Shown here: one piece after another, positions 25,020-34,011 of the stretch | How positions within the stretch are numbered: position 1 is the stretch's first letter | Layout of the letters: the number at the start of each line of letters is the position of its first letter | NCBI RefSeq assembly: GCF_030551255.1 | Contig: NZ_CP130630.1 | Span: 1,426,001 to 1,490,000 of the forward strand | Length of the DNA: 64,000 bases | Reading direction: 5' to 3' | DNA from: Streptomyces sp. NL15-2K | GTDB lineage: Bacteria; Actinomycetota; Actinomycetes; Streptomycetales; Streptomycetaceae | Notes under the pieces: model-generated | The model's database searches: none | What the model was told of the DNA's origin: nothing | What the model saw: only the letters and a program-made list of their open reading frames with translations | Program-made: the position numbers and the translations under genes

Positions 25020-25545
25020 AGGCCACAGATGCACGTCGGCCGCCAGGGAGACGCTCCGCAGCGAGGTTCTCCTCCAGGTGGTCGATCCGGGCGATGGGCC
25101 CGGAAGGGCCCTGATCGAGCCTGCCCGGGAGGCCGTGCGGAGTCTGGAGACAGATGTGATCGACATGGTGCGCACGGGTGCCGTGGAGTTGGGGCTTTCG
25201 GCGTCCGCCGGTCCGGTCTCCGACAAGGAGGTCGTCTCCCATGCGCTGGGGCGGCAGCGTTTCGTGTTGGTGGTGCCGGCCGACGGCCCGTTCGCTGATC
25301 GGACGGCGGTGGAGTGCGGGGAGCTTGCGGGACAGCGGCTGATCGTCGAGCAGCGGGGTACCGGGATGCGCGCCTACGTCGACGCGCTGCGCGAACCGGG
25401 CATCGAGTTCACCGTCGCCGCCGAGACCGAGCACCGCGTGTCGCTCATGCCCCTGGTACTGGCCGGGGCCGGGCTCGCGGTGGTCACGGATTCCTGGCGG
25501 GCAGTCGCCCGGCGACTGGGCTCCCGCGTCCTGGACCAGCTCGTC
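25020..25545 (+). pseudogene. LysR-type regulator, effector-domain remnant
   Basis: The frame reads EVLLQVVDPGDGPGRALIEP, then VELGLSASAGPVSDKEVVSH, FVLVVPADGPFADRTAVECG, and LMPLVLAGAGLAVVTDSW. These are landmarks of the LysR substrate-binding domain. The N-terminal winged helix is missing, and the C-terminal ~30 residues are replaced in frame by a tartrate-dehydrogenase fragment. It is the first of three joined gene remnants that share one open frame from 24967 to ~26280. Confidence 0.65.
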
Positions 25546-25995
25546 ACCGAGCGGGCCGCCTCCTTCCCGCAGGTCGCCTGGGACCAGGAGCACATCGACG
25601 CGCTCGCGGCCAAGTTCGTCCTCGAACCAGCCCGCTTCGACGTCGTCGTCGCCTCCAACCTCTTCGGCGACACCCTCAGCGACCTCGCGGCCGCGGTCGC
25701 CGGATCCATCGGCATCGCGCCGGCGGCCAACCGCACCCCCGAGCGGGACTTCCCCTCGATGTTCGAGCCGGTGCACGGCTCCGCGCCCGACATCGCGGGC
25801 CAGGGCATCGCCAACCCGCTGGGCGCGATCTGGTCCGCGGCCATGATGCTCGAACACCTCGGCCATCCCGCCGCGGCCAGGGACATCACGGACACGATCG
25901 CCTCGGTCCTGGCCAAGACCGATATCCGCACCCGTGACCTGGGCGGAGCCGCGACCACCGCCGAGTTCACCGACAAGCTGAGCGAGTGGCGTCCG
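25546..25995 (+). pseudogene. Tartrate/isopropylmalate-type dehydrogenase, C-terminal remnant
   Basis: About 150 residues: FPQVAWDQEHIDALAAKFVL, FDVVVASNLFGDTLSDLAAA (Mg/substrate Asp motif of beta-decarboxylating dehydrogenases), then SMFEPVHGSAPDIAGQGIAN and PLGAIWSAAMMLEHLG. This is the C-terminal half of a TtuC-like tartrate dehydrogenase/decarboxylase. The NAD-binding N-terminal half is absent. It is joined in frame to the LysR remnant before it and the 2-hydroxyacid dehydrogenase remnant after it. Confidence 0.75.
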
Positions 25996-26583
25996 CGCCC
26001 CAGTGACGGCATCACCGGACGCACCGTGCTGGTCTGGGGGACGGGGCCGATCGGCCGGGCCATCGCCCGGCTGCTGCGCGCCGTCGGGATGCGTGTGTGC
26101 GGCGCGGGCCGCAAGGCCCGCACGGACGACCCCGACTTCGGCACGGTCCACGGTGCGACGACCCTGCGCTCCGCCCTGACGGAAGCGGACTACGTCGTCC
26201 TGGCCGCACCCCTCACCCAGGACACCCGGGGCATGGTCGACGCCTCCGTGCTCGCCGCCATGAAGCCGGGGGGCGCGGCTGATCAACGTAGGCCGGGGCG
26301 GACTCGTCGACGAGGAGGCGCTGGTCGACCACCTCGCCGCCGGACGGCTCGCCGGCGCAGCCCTGGACGTGTTCGCCCAGGAACCGCTGCCTGCCGAATC
26401 ACCCCTGTGGGACATGCCCGGCGTGATGATCTCCCCACACACGGCGGGCGAGACCACCAGCGAGCGGGAGACGCTCGTCGAGGTGTTCCTCGACAACCTC
26501 ACCCGGCGCATCGAGGGCCGGCCGCTGCGCAACGTGGTGGACAAGCGGCGCGGATACGTGGTCGACGAGACGCACCCCGCCTG
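25996..26583 (+). pseudogene. D-2-hydroxyacid dehydrogenase, 5'-truncated and frameshifted
   Basis: NAD-binding and C-terminal part of a D-isomer 2-hydroxyacid dehydrogenase: GRTVLVWGTGPIGRAIARLL, ADYVVLAAPLTQDTRG, then a frame change in a G6 run at 26268-26273, and LINVGRGGLVDEEALVDHLA, ALDVFAQEPLP, and ISPHTAGETTSERE (catalytic His). Removing one G restores the usual KPGARLINVGRGG. The first ~100 residues are missing. The last open portion from 26369 is not a complete protein. Confidence 0.75.
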
Positions 26584-26666
26584 AGGGCAGTTCCTCCCCG
26601 AGGTCGCCTACAAGACGATCTACGGCTGCTGATCCGGGACCGCTCCGCCGCAGTTCCGGTACCGGG

Positions 26667-26942
26667 TCAGGGGCGAGAGTCTTCCTCCAGCTTCTCGAAG
26701 AAGAACTCGTGCTTGAGGAAGGAGACGTCGTACTCGTGGCCGGACTGCGGCGGCAGCAACTGGGACGCCTGGAACAGACGCCACCCGTCGTGCAGCGCGG
26801 CGAGCCCGGTGGGGTAGGGCGGCTCGTCGCTGTCACCGGTCGTCGGACGGGTCCGGCCGGTCCCGTCGTACCGGGACCAGCCCACCACGTCGGAGTCGAG
26901 CGCCGACGTCGAGAGGTAGAGGACCAGAACCTGCTGTCTCAT
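26667..26942 (-). CDS. Small conserved protein coupled to the dioxygenase
   Basis: A 91-residue soluble protein beginning MRQQVLVLYLSTSALDSDVV and containing YPTGLAALHDGWRLFQASQL and GHEYDVSFLKHEFFFEKLEE. The LHDGWRL and FLKHEFFFEK parts are typical of small proteins often found beside phytanoyl-CoA dioxygenase-like genes; no named domain is recognised. Its ATG overlaps the dioxygenase TGA (ATGA at 26939-26942), so the two are cotranslated and perhaps interact. No cofactor motif. Confidence 0.7.
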   Translation of the reverse strand: MRQQVLVLYLSTSALDSDVVGWSRYDGTGRTRPTTGDSDEPPYPTGLAALHDGWRLFQASQLLPPQSGHEYDVSFLKHEFFFEKLEEDSRP

Positions 26943-27757
26943 GCCTGACTCCTCAGGGCCGGCCGGTTACTGACGCGCGTGACCCAGTACTCGACGTCGA
27001 ACGACTCGTCGCCGGTCAGGGCCCGCCACAGCAGGACCCGGTTGTAGATCTCCAGTCGGGCGGTGGCCTGCTCGCACCAGGGGAAGTACGTGTCGAGTTC
27101 TGCGGTCACCGCCGGGTCGTGCAGGTCGGTAGTGTCCCAGAGCCGCACCTGCGGCACGGTCGGGTTGAGGCGGAGTTTGTACATGTAGCGACGGCGCGCG
27201 GTGTCGTTGCGGCGACCGCCGTGCCAGATGCCGTGGTGCAGGAGGACGACCGTGCCCGCCGGGCAGGTCAGACGCGTCTGCCCCCTGAGGTTCTGGACGC
27301 GGCCGATGTCCGTCTCGTTGATCCTGCGCAGATGGCTTCCGGGCACGCTGAGCGTGCCGCCCATCTCGGCGGTCACCTCGTGCGGGTAGTACATGAGCTG
27401 GATGTCGAACGCGTCCGGCCGTACGTCGATGATCGCGTCTCCGTGGAGGGGCTGCGCCTGCCCCTCGTGCGGCTCGCGCACATGCACCGCGTGGTGGTCG
27501 ACAGTCGGCTCGGAGCCGACCAGGCTCTCGACAGCACCCGCGACGACCGGCAGCGCGAGCAGCCCGTGGACGAAGGTGTCCTGCGCGAACGCCTTGCTCA
27601 GCAAAGTGCCGTAGGGCACGTCCGGCAGGCCCTCGGCCATGGTCGCGATGGCTCGTTCGTTGATCTCCTGCGGCACCACTGCGTCCAGGCGCAGAAATCC
27701 CTGCGCGACGAAGCGCGCTGCCTGAACCGATGTCAGGAGTTGTTTGCTGGTTGGCAT
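26939..27757 (-). CDS. Phytanoyl-CoA dioxygenase (PhyH) family oxygenase
   Basis: A 272-residue Fe(II)/2-oxoglutarate-type oxygenase. The first metal pair is in QPLHGDAIIDV (H-x-D, about 142-144). The distal His is probably in VVLLHHGIWHGGRRND, followed by the 2OG-binding Arg region RRRYMYKLRLNP. The start is ATG 27757. It is divergent from an AraC regulator over 73 bp, and its stop overlaps the small downstream gene. Members hydroxylate lipids, antibiotics or compatible solutes. The substrate here is unknown; AraC control implies an inducible catabolic or tailoring step. Confidence 0.85.
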   Translation of the reverse strand: MPTSKQLLTSVQAARFVAQGFLRLDAVVPQEINERAIATMAEGLPDVPYGTLLSKAFAQDTFVHGLLALPVVAGAVESLVGSEPTVDHHAVHVREPHEGQAQPLHGDAIIDVRPDAFDIQLMYYPHEVTAEMGGTLSVPGSHLRRINETDIGRVQNLRGQTRLTCPAGTVVLLHHGIWHGGRRNDTARRRYMYKLRLNPTVPQVRLWDTTDLHDPAVTAELDTYFPWCEQATARLEIYNRVLLWRALTGDESFDVEYWVTRVSNRPALRSQA

Positions 27758-27830
27758 GCGACGAACGTACGTGCCCTGCCCGGCTCAGTCGTGGGCTGAA
27801 ATCGTCCAGTGCTGGTAGTTTTCCATCATC

Positions 27831-28625
27831 GTGAAACTCGTGACACTACGGATCGACGAGCCGCCCACCGTGGTCGACGCCGGCATCGGGGTACACGGCG
27901 TCGCCACCGACCACGATGTCTTCCGGCTGCCCGACCTGTGGCAGCTGCACCTCTACAACTACGAGGGCGCCCTGTCCCTCGGGCGGTCGGTCCACCCCAT
28001 CCGACCCGGCCATGTCAGTCTCGTGCCACCGGACACCGAGGTGCGCTTCCACTACCGGGGCAGGTCGGAGCACTTCTACGTGCATCTACGGCTGCACGAC
28101 GGCGGAACCGCACGGGTGGTCCCGGTGATGCAGGACGCCGCGGCCGAGAGCACACACCTGGCCGATCTGCTCCGGGACGCCGTCACGGCCATGCCGGCTT
28201 CTCCCCCGCGCGCCACCGCCGAGGTCTGGGCCGCCCTGTGGCGCGTCGCCGAGTTGCCGAGGAGCGACGGGACAGGCGGCCACCATCCCCTCGTAACCGC
28301 CGCGCAGGCCTACGTCGAGGTACACCTGGCGGGCCCGCTGTCCGTGCCGGACGTCGCTCGCGCCGTCGGAATCTCCCACACACACCTGACGCGTGTGTTT
28401 CGTGCCGAGACCGGCCGCACAGTCGTGTCGTACATCCGGCACCGACGCCTTCAACGCGCCCGCCACCTCCTGCTGTCGTCCACCCTGTCCGTCACCGCCA
28501 TCGCCGCAGCCGTGGGCATCGCCGACCTCCAGGCCTTCAACAAGGCCTGCCGCCGTGAGCTCGGCGCGAGCCCGCGTGACGTACGCGGGGCCGGGCGCGA
28601 GGGTACCGGCCGAGCGTTTCCCTAG
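27831..28625 (+). CDS. AraC-family transcriptional regulator
   Basis: A 264-residue regulator from GTG 27831. The N-terminal cupin-like ligand domain is recognisable (GRSVHPIRPGHVSLVPPDTE, VRFHYRGRSEHFYVHL). The C-terminal double HTH has LSVPDVARAVGISHTHLTRV, FRAETGRTVVSYIRHRRLQR, then TAIAAAVGIADLQAFNKACR. It faces the dioxygenase/small-protein pair across a short divergent region and probably activates it. No other target is evident. Confidence 0.88.
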   Translation: MKLVTLRIDEPPTVVDAGIGVHGVATDHDVFRLPDLWQLHLYNYEGALSLGRSVHPIRPGHVSLVPPDTEVRFHYRGRSEHFYVHLRLHDGGTARVVPVMQDAAAESTHLADLLRDAVTAMPASPPRATAEVWAALWRVAELPRSDGTGGHHPLVTAAQAYVEVHLAGPLSVPDVARAVGISHTHLTRVFRAETGRTVVSYIRHRRLQRARHLLLSSTLSVTAIAAAVGIADLQAFNKACRRELGASPRDVRGAGREGTGRAFP

Positions 28626-29152
28626 GAGCTCCCGGCCCGTCGCCGGCTGGAACGGAATACGCCCCCGGACGACGACACTCACGAAGCCATGCTCCGCACC
28701 GAGTTCTGCGGCAGCGCGCCACGGTCAACCACATCCTCTCCCGGACTGGTCGAGGAGGGTAGCGCCCGGCCAGCATCATCACGTGTACCGGATTCCGGGC
28801 TCCCACGCCGCGCTCCCGGCCCGAAGCCGGTGGATGACCGGCTGTGCCTGCTGGCGCCGACTCGGGCGGTGGCACTGGCCCACTTCAACTCCGCTACTTC
28901 CGTGCGGAGTTGTTTGGTACCGCTCGTATGCTTCCGTACGCCAAGATGTATCGCGACCGGATTGTAGGTTCGGACCTGGTGTCCGCGGCGCGGTCATGGT
29001 TACTGGAGGGTGGGTCGGACACGACCGGGGGAGGAGCTCGCGTTGGATCGCATGGGCCGTGGCGTGCCCGGACTTCCGGGCACCGGAGCCTTCCGGCTGC
29101 GCACGGCAGAGGAGAAGGTCACTACCGCAGGTCGACCGGACGCGGTGGGCAT
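28626..29152. other. Interval without a supportable gene
   Basis: 527 bp between the AraC gene and the phosphatase. Open frames on both strands (e.g. 28689-28967) have no recognisable protein features and atypical composition. LRYFRAELFGTARMLPY near 28890-28930 may be a trace of a transposase but is too short to call. The PAP2 promoter should lie in the last 100 bases; no clear -10 box. Confidence 0.4.
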
Positions 29153-29851
29153 GTGACCGGCCGGCCGGGGCCCGCGGTGCTGCCCCCGCCGCTGCGCGCG
29201 TGGCTCGGGCTGATCGCGGCGCCGGCCACGCTGGTGGTCGTCGTGCTCGGGGTGCTGTACGCCGGCCACAGCGAGCCCGGCAGGGTGGACAGGTGGATCA
29301 TCCAGCCGACGGCGGACAGTGTGCGGCCGCCGTGGCGGCGCGTCGCTCTGGCCACGGACTTCCTGGGAGAACCCGCCGGAGCCGCGATGCTGGTCGTGGC
29401 CGCCATGGCGGGCTGCCTGCTGCTTCGGCGTCCTCGCGCAGCGGTGCTCGTCGTGGCCGGCGTCGGCATGAGCGTGGGGACGACGAAGCTGCTCAAGCCC
29501 CTGGTGGGACGTACCATCCACGGCGCCGGCAACCTGTCCTACCCGAGCGGGCACACCGCCTTCCTCACCGCGCTCGCCCTCGTGGTGGCGCTGCTCGCGA
29601 CCGGCCGCCTCGGCCTCGGCAGGACGGCCGGCACGTCACTCGTGCTCGCCGCGGCGCTGGTCGCCGGCGGCGCCATGGGCTGGGCGCAGGTCGCCCTGAG
29701 CGCGCACTACCCGACCGATGTCCTCGGCGGCTGGTGCACCGCGCTGGCGGTGATACCGGCGACCGCGTGGCTGATCGACCGGATGGCTGACCTGCTGGCT
29801 GACCGGCTGGTCGATCGGATGGCCGATGCCGGTCGGCGGGAGCGTCGCTGA
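29153..29851 (+). CDS. PAP2-family membrane phosphatase
   Basis: A 232-residue protein with about six membrane helices and the three phosphatase motifs: KLLKPLVGRTI (motif 1, K-x6-R variant), SYPSGHTAF (motif 2), and ALSAHYPTDVLGGW (motif 3 with the nucleophile-assisting His and Asp). The active site faces outside. Substrates of the family include phosphatidate and undecaprenyl pyrophosphate. The start is GTG 29153. It converges on the polysaccharide cluster with only 7 bp between stops. Recycling of the lipid carrier released by that cluster is an attractive but unproven role. Confidence 0.85.
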   Translation: MTGRPGPAVLPPPLRAWLGLIAAPATLVVVVLGVLYAGHSEPGRVDRWIIQPTADSVRPPWRRVALATDFLGEPAGAAMLVVAAMAGCLLLRRPRAAVLVVAGVGMSVGTTKLLKPLVGRTIHGAGNLSYPSGHTAFLTALALVVALLATGRLGLGRTAGTSLVLAAALVAGGAMGWAQVALSAHYPTDVLGGWCTALAVIPATAWLIDRMADLLADRLVDRMADAGRRERR

Positions 29852-29858
29852 CGTCACG

Positions 29859-31202
29859 TCACGCCAAGCGGCGGAATACGGGCTTCACCGGCCGCCCGGC
29901 CAGCCAGGGGGTGGGGTCTGCGGCGTCCAGTGCCTTCCGGTACACCGCGCATGCCTGGGCCACCACGTCGACGGTGTGGTCGATGTCGGCGTCGCTGAGC
30001 GCGCCGCTCACCACGAACGACGGGGCCAGCACCCCGCCCGCGAGGAGTTGGCGCAGGAACAGGGTGCGGTACTGCTGCGACGGCTGCCGGTTCTCGTCGA
30101 GGGTGGCGAAGACCAGGTTGCTGGCCCGGCCCCGCACGACGATGTGGTCGCCGACGCCCATGCTCGCCGCGGCGTCGCGGACACCGGCGGCCAACCGCTC
30201 GCCGATGGCGTGCAGCCGCGCGGTGACGTTCTCCTCGACGTAGGTGGTCTGCACGGCCATCGCGGCGGCCAGCGAGTGCGTCTCCGCACCGTGCGTGGTG
30301 GACAGCAGGAACACCCGGTCGTCGGAGTGACGCAGGCCGCCTAGTTCCATCAGCTCGCGGCGCCCGGCCAGCGCGGAGACGGCGAACCCGTTGCCCAGTG
30401 CCTTGCCGAACGTGGAGAGGTCGGGGACGACGCCGTACAGGCCCTGGGCGCCCGCCTCGGACCAGCGGAAGCCGGTGATCATCTCGTCGAAGATCAGTAC
30501 GCAGCCGTGCCGGTCGGCCAGCTCGCGCAGGCCGGCGAGGTACCCGGGCGGCGGTTCGGTGTGGGTGGCGGGTTCGAGGATCAGGCAGGCGATCTCGTCC
30601 TGGTGGCGGGTGAGCAGCTCCTGCGTGGCGGCCAGGTCGCCGTAGGGGAATGCCACCGTGAGGTCGGTGGTGGACGCCGGGATGCCCGCGGACATCGGCG
30701 TGGTGCCGATGAACCAGTCGTCGACGGAGAAGAACGGATGGTCGGCGCAGAGGGCCACCCGAGGGCGCCCGGTGGCGGCGCGGGCGAGGCGCACCGCGGC
30801 GGTGGTGGCGTCGGAGCCGTTCTTCGCGAACTTCACCATCTCGGCGGTCGGCACCGTGGCCAGGAAGCGTTCCGCGGCCTCGACCTCCACGATGGACGGC
30901 CGGACGAAGTTGCTGCCGCGGTCGAGTTCCCGCCGCACCGCCTCGATCACGCGTGGGTGGGCGTGGCCGAGGCTGACCGACCGCAGGCCGGAGCCGTACT
31001 CGACGTAGCGGTTGCCGTCGATGTCCCACACGTGGGCACCACGGCCGTGGCTGATGACCGGGGCCAGGTTCTCGGGGTACTGGTCGTCGCCCTTGGCGTA
31101 GGTGTGCGCGCCCCCGGGGATCATGGCGTGCAGCCGCTCGTTCGCCGTCCGCGACCGGGGCAGTTGGAACTCTTCGGTGTCTACCGTGTCTTCGGTGGCC
31201 AC
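29859..31202 (-). CDS. Class III aminotransferase (glutamate-1-semialdehyde aminomutase-like)
   Basis: A 447-residue PLP enzyme. Signatures: IPGGAHTYAKGDDQYPEN, KNGSDATTAAVRLARAATGR (cofactor phosphate site), LIFDEMITGFRWSEAG (PLP-ring Asp), and the Schiff-base Lys in LSTFGKALGNGFAVSAL. The start is GTG 31202, seven bases after the 3,5-epimerase stop. It is the last gene of the polysaccharide operon. In such clusters this type aminates a keto-sugar or forms an amino side chain; housekeeping tetrapyrrole synthesis is unlikely here. Confidence 0.88.
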   Translation of the reverse strand: MATEDTVDTEEFQLPRSRTANERLHAMIPGGAHTYAKGDDQYPENLAPVISHGRGAHVWDIDGNRYVEYGSGLRSVSLGHAHPRVIEAVRRELDRGSNFVRPSIVEVEAAERFLATVPTAEMVKFAKNGSDATTAAVRLARAATGRPRVALCADHPFFSVDDWFIGTTPMSAGIPASTTDLTVAFPYGDLAATQELLTRHQDEIACLILEPATHTEPPPGYLAGLRELADRHGCVLIFDEMITGFRWSEAGAQGLYGVVPDLSTFGKALGNGFAVSALAGRRELMELGGLRHSDDRVFLLSTTHGAETHSLAAAMAVQTTYVEENVTARLHAIGERLAAGVRDAAASMGVGDHIVVRGRASNLVFATLDENRQPSQQYRTLFLRQLLAGGVLAPSFVVSGALSDADIDHTVDVVAQACAVYRKALDAADPTPWLAGRPVKPVFRRLA

Positions 31203-31209
31203 GCCGACC

Positions 31210-31761
31210 TCAACTCTCTTTCTGCTTCAGGACCTCGGCGAGGCTCGGCGCCTCCCGGTCCCGCTGGGACATCGATGTGACCGGCAGCGGCCAGGGAATG
31301 GCGAGCTCCGGGTCGTCGAAGGCGATCGTCACGTCCTCGGCGGGATCGTGCGGGCGGTCGATCCGGTACGAGGTGTCAGCGGTCTCGGTCAGCGCCTGGA
31401 AGCCGTGCGCGCACCCCGCCGGGATGTACAGGGTCGCCTGCGTGTCGCCGGACAGCTCGAAGAAGGCCCGGCCCAGGTAGGTCGGCGAGTCCGGCCGCAG
31501 GTCCACGACGACGTCGAAGATCCTCCCGTACGAGCACCGCACCAGCTTGGCCTCGCCGGCGCCGGAGCGCAGGTGCAGGCCGCGCAGCACGCCCCGGACC
31601 GAGCGGGACAGGCTGTCCTGGACGAAGGCGTCCGGGTCGAGGCCCACCGAGCGGACCACGTCGGCGTCGAAGGTGCGGCAGAAGAAGCCGCGCTCGTCGG
31701 CGTACGGCGTCGGCTCGAACAGGTACGCGCCGGCGATCTCCGGGACTTCGGTCGCCTTCAT
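31210..31761 (-). CDS. dTDP-4-dehydrorhamnose 3,5-epimerase-family protein
   Basis: A 183-residue RmlC-type cupin. It has FEPTPYADERGFFCRTFD, DSLSRSVRGVLRGLHLRSG (catalytic His at the LRGLHL motif), GRIFDVVVDLRPDSPTYLG, and YIPAGCAHGFQAL, then a YRIDRPHDP tail in place of the canonical Y-x-P-x-x-E-R. It epimerises C3 and/or C5 of a 4-keto nucleotide sugar. The ATG at 31761 overlaps the pyruvyl-transferase stop (ATGA). The neighbouring C-methyltransferase and cytidylyltransferase suggest the substrate may not be dTDP-rhamnose. Confidence 0.9.
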   Translation of the reverse strand: MKATEVPEIAGAYLFEPTPYADERGFFCRTFDADVVRSVGLDPDAFVQDSLSRSVRGVLRGLHLRSGAGEAKLVRCSYGRIFDVVVDLRPDSPTYLGRAFFELSGDTQATLYIPAGCAHGFQALTETADTSYRIDRPHDPAEDVTIAFDDPELAIPWPLPVTSMSQRDREAPSLAEVLKQKES

Positions 31762-33005
31762 CGAGCCTCCCGATACGTGTGGGCGTGGGCGTGGTCGGTC
31801 GTCGGGAACAGGGCCGCGGTCAACGCGGTGAACTGGTCCCCGAGTTGCCGGGCGGCGACCAGGTTCCGCTCGGTGAGGGTCCGCCGCAGCTCCGCGGATC
31901 GCCGCTCCAGCGCCCGGAACTGCTCGAGCAGCCGGTCGGCGTCGACCTCGCGAGCCGGGTGGCAGTACGCGCCGAGGCCCATCCGGTCCATGAGTGCGTC
32001 GCTCTTCGCCGCATAGCTGAGAGCGAGCGTCGGTGTGCCGACCTTCAGGGCGCAGACAAGGTTGTGGTAGCGGGTCGCCACCACGGTGTCGGCAGCCGCC
32101 GTCTCCTTCATCAGCTCGGCCAGCGAGGCCGCCTCGGCGGCGGTGACCAGCGGCGAGTCCACCGCGTCGAGGATCGTGGCGACCACCGGCCCATCGCACT
32201 CGTCGCCGGTGAGCAGCCGGACCGGCCTGCCGTCCGCCACCAGCGCGCGGACGAAGCGGGTGACCCCGTCGAGGTAGCGCCGGTGGATCTCCTCGGCCCG
32301 GGCGCGGTCGTCGTTGCCGCCGTGGAAGTCCATGACGCCGACGCAGACCGGACCCGGCGGGCCGGTCGGGCCCGAGGGCGCGCTCGCCAACGGCGTCGGC
32401 AGGGCGAAGGCGAGATCCGGGTAGACCTCGTCGCGCGCGGTGTCCACGCCCATCGCCCGCATCGCGTCGCGGGACATCGCGTCCCGGTACGACCGGTACG
32501 CAGCGAACCGCGCCGACCAGCGCACCAGGGCCCGGGTCGGTCGGTCGCCGATCGGGGCAGCGCCGACGCCGACCAGCGCGACCCGGGTGCGGAACAGCCG
32601 GCCGGTCGCGCAGAGCAGGAACAGCGAGTACGGGAAGCCCCACGGCCGCAGCGGCAGCGTGGCCTCCAGGACGCCCATGCCCGGCACGATCACCACGTCG
32701 TGCCGGCGCACCCAGGCAGCGGTGCGGAAGGCGTCGACGAGTTTGCCCAGCCCCTTGCCCGCGATCGCGCCCGCACGCGACGCGGTCCGGTACTCCCCGC
32801 GGTACCAGTGCAGCCGCGTCGCGGGGATCCCGTACCGGGCCGCGACGACCTCGGGGCCGCCGCACAGCGCGTCCACGACCGCCTCCGGGTGCTCGGCGCG
32901 GAGGTAGCCGAGCACGGCCTCGAGCGACCCGTCGTTGCCGAGGTTGCCGGAGCCGAGCAGGCCGAACACGCCTACGCGCACCGGGGCTTCGCCCGCGGAC
33001 GTCAT
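31758..33005 (-). CDS. Polysaccharide pyruvyl transferase family protein
   Basis: A 415-residue protein with the family's two-lobed layout. The N-terminal lobe reads RVGVFGLLGSGNLGNDGSLE; a mid-section has DVVIVPGMGVLEATLPLRPW and FRTRVALVGVGAAPIG. The C-terminal part has VVATRYHNLVCALKVGTPTL, the conserved R-(Y/F)-H motif of this fold. It probably adds a pyruvate ketal from PEP to a sugar, giving the polymer negative charge; some members act in colanic acid, xanthan or cell-wall polymers. The ATG overlaps the upstream glycosyltransferase stop. Confidence 0.82.
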   Translation of the reverse strand: MTSAGEAPVRVGVFGLLGSGNLGNDGSLEAVLGYLRAEHPEAVVDALCGGPEVVAARYGIPATRLHWYRGEYRTASRAGAIAGKGLGKLVDAFRTAAWVRRHDVVIVPGMGVLEATLPLRPWGFPYSLFLLCATGRLFRTRVALVGVGAAPIGDRPTRALVRWSARFAAYRSYRDAMSRDAMRAMGVDTARDEVYPDLAFALPTPLASAPSGPTGPPGPVCVGVMDFHGGNDDRARAEEIHRRYLDGVTRFVRALVADGRPVRLLTGDECDGPVVATILDAVDSPLVTAAEAASLAELMKETAAADTVVATRYHNLVCALKVGTPTLALSYAAKSDALMDRMGLGAYCHPAREVDADRLLEQFRALERRSAELRRTLTERNLVAARQLGDQFTALTAALFPTTDHAHAHTYREAR

Positions 33006-33985
33006 ACCTGCCTCCCTTCACGACCTTCACGACCTGTACGACCTGTACGACCTGCACGCCCGGCGACGAGGGCGTCGACGGAGACGGTGAGCTTGGCCGG
33101 GTCGACCGAGGCGCGGTCCTCGACCCGCTCGCCGGCGCCCGGCCGGGCCCGGCTGGTCATCCACGCGGCCAGGTGGCGGTAGCACGCGCGCCGTTCGGCC
33201 GAGGACAACGGCGCCCGCCGGATCGCCGAGACGAAGCCCCACACGTACTCGGCGAGCAGCCGGGGCGTCGGGTGCAGCGGGCCCGCCCGGCGCGGGTCCA
33301 GGTTGACGCACCGGGAGCGCTTGCTGGGATTCGCCCGCTCGGCGCGGGTGGGGTGGTCGCGGCGGAAGTAGAGCAGCTCCGGCACCTGGTGGAAGGGCCC
33401 GTGCAGGCCGATCTCGGCGACGAACGTGCGGTCCGCGTGGTGGTAGCTGTCGTGCGGCTTCACCCGGCGCAGCACGTCGGCCCGCATCACTCCGTAGAAG
33501 TCGTCGCCGCCGGGCTCGAACAGCATGCTGCGGAAGCGCTCCGGTGCGTGCGGCGAGGCGGTGGCGAGCGTGTACTCGTACGGGACCTTCACCCGGCCGT
33601 CCTCGTCGATGACCGCCTGGTCGGCGTGCGCGAGGATCACGTCGGGCCGCTCGTCCAGCGCCTGAACGCAGCGCCGCAGCAGGTCCCGGGCGTAGAGGTC
33701 GTCGTGCGAGGCCCACTTGAACAGCTCGCCGCGGCACTCGGTGAACACGTAGTTGTGGTTCGGTGCGGCGCCGATGTTCCGCGACAGGCGGATGTACCGG
33801 ATGCGGGAGTCCTGGGCCGCGTACTTGCGGCAGATGTCCTGGGTCCCGTCGGTCGAGGCGTTGTCGGAGATGACCAGCTCGAAGTCCTCGTACGTCTGGC
33901 CGAGGAGGGCGTCGAGCGACTCGGCCAGGTACTCCTCGCCGTTGTACACGGGCAGGCCGATGCTCAGCCTGGGTTGGGCGGTCAT
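33002..33985 (-). CDS. Family 2 glycosyltransferase
   Basis: A 327-residue cytosolic GT-A enzyme. RLSIGLPVYNGEEYLAESLD, LVISDNASTDGTQDICRKYA and the substrate-binding WASHDDLYARDLL (DxD-like) are visible, with RPDVILAHADQAVIDEDG further on. It lacks membrane helices, so it extends the lipid-linked repeat on the inner face. The start is ATG 33985 with GAGG six bases upstream. The C-terminal ~14 residues are a repeat-derived tail (RTGRTGREGREGRQV) encoded by a 9-bp tandem repeat. Confidence 0.9.
   Translation of the reverse strand: MTAQPRLSIGLPVYNGEEYLAESLDALLGQTYEDFELVISDNASTDGTQDICRKYAAQDSRIRYIRLSRNIGAAPNHNYVFTECRGELFKWASHDDLYARDLLRRCVQALDERPDVILAHADQAVIDEDGRVKVPYEYTLATASPHAPERFRSMLFEPGGDDFYGVMRADVLRRVKPHDSYHHADRTFVAEIGLHGPFHQVPELLYFRRDHPTRAERANPSKRSRCVNLDPRRAGPLHPTPRLLAEYVWGFVSAIRRAPLSSAERRACYRHLAAWMTSRARPGAGERVEDRASVDPAKLTVSVDALVAGRAGRTGRTGREGREGRQV
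33017..33061. repeat. Five tandem 9-bp units at the glycosyltransferase 3' end
   Basis: Units TTCACGACC (x2), TGTACGACC (x2) and TGCACGCCC run head to tail just before the stop codon. They encode the Gly-Arg-Glu/Thr tail of the family 2 glycosyltransferase. Nine-base units keep the frame. Confidence 0.85.
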
Positions 33986-34011
33986 GAGGTCCTCACTTCG
34001 GGGATGGGGTA

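Noticed and set aside
29859..31202. Housekeeping glutamate-1-semialdehyde aminomutase (HemL)
   Set aside because: It is embedded as the last gene of a polysaccharide operon, with no tetrapyrrole genes nearby, so a sugar or side-chain aminotransferase is more likely.
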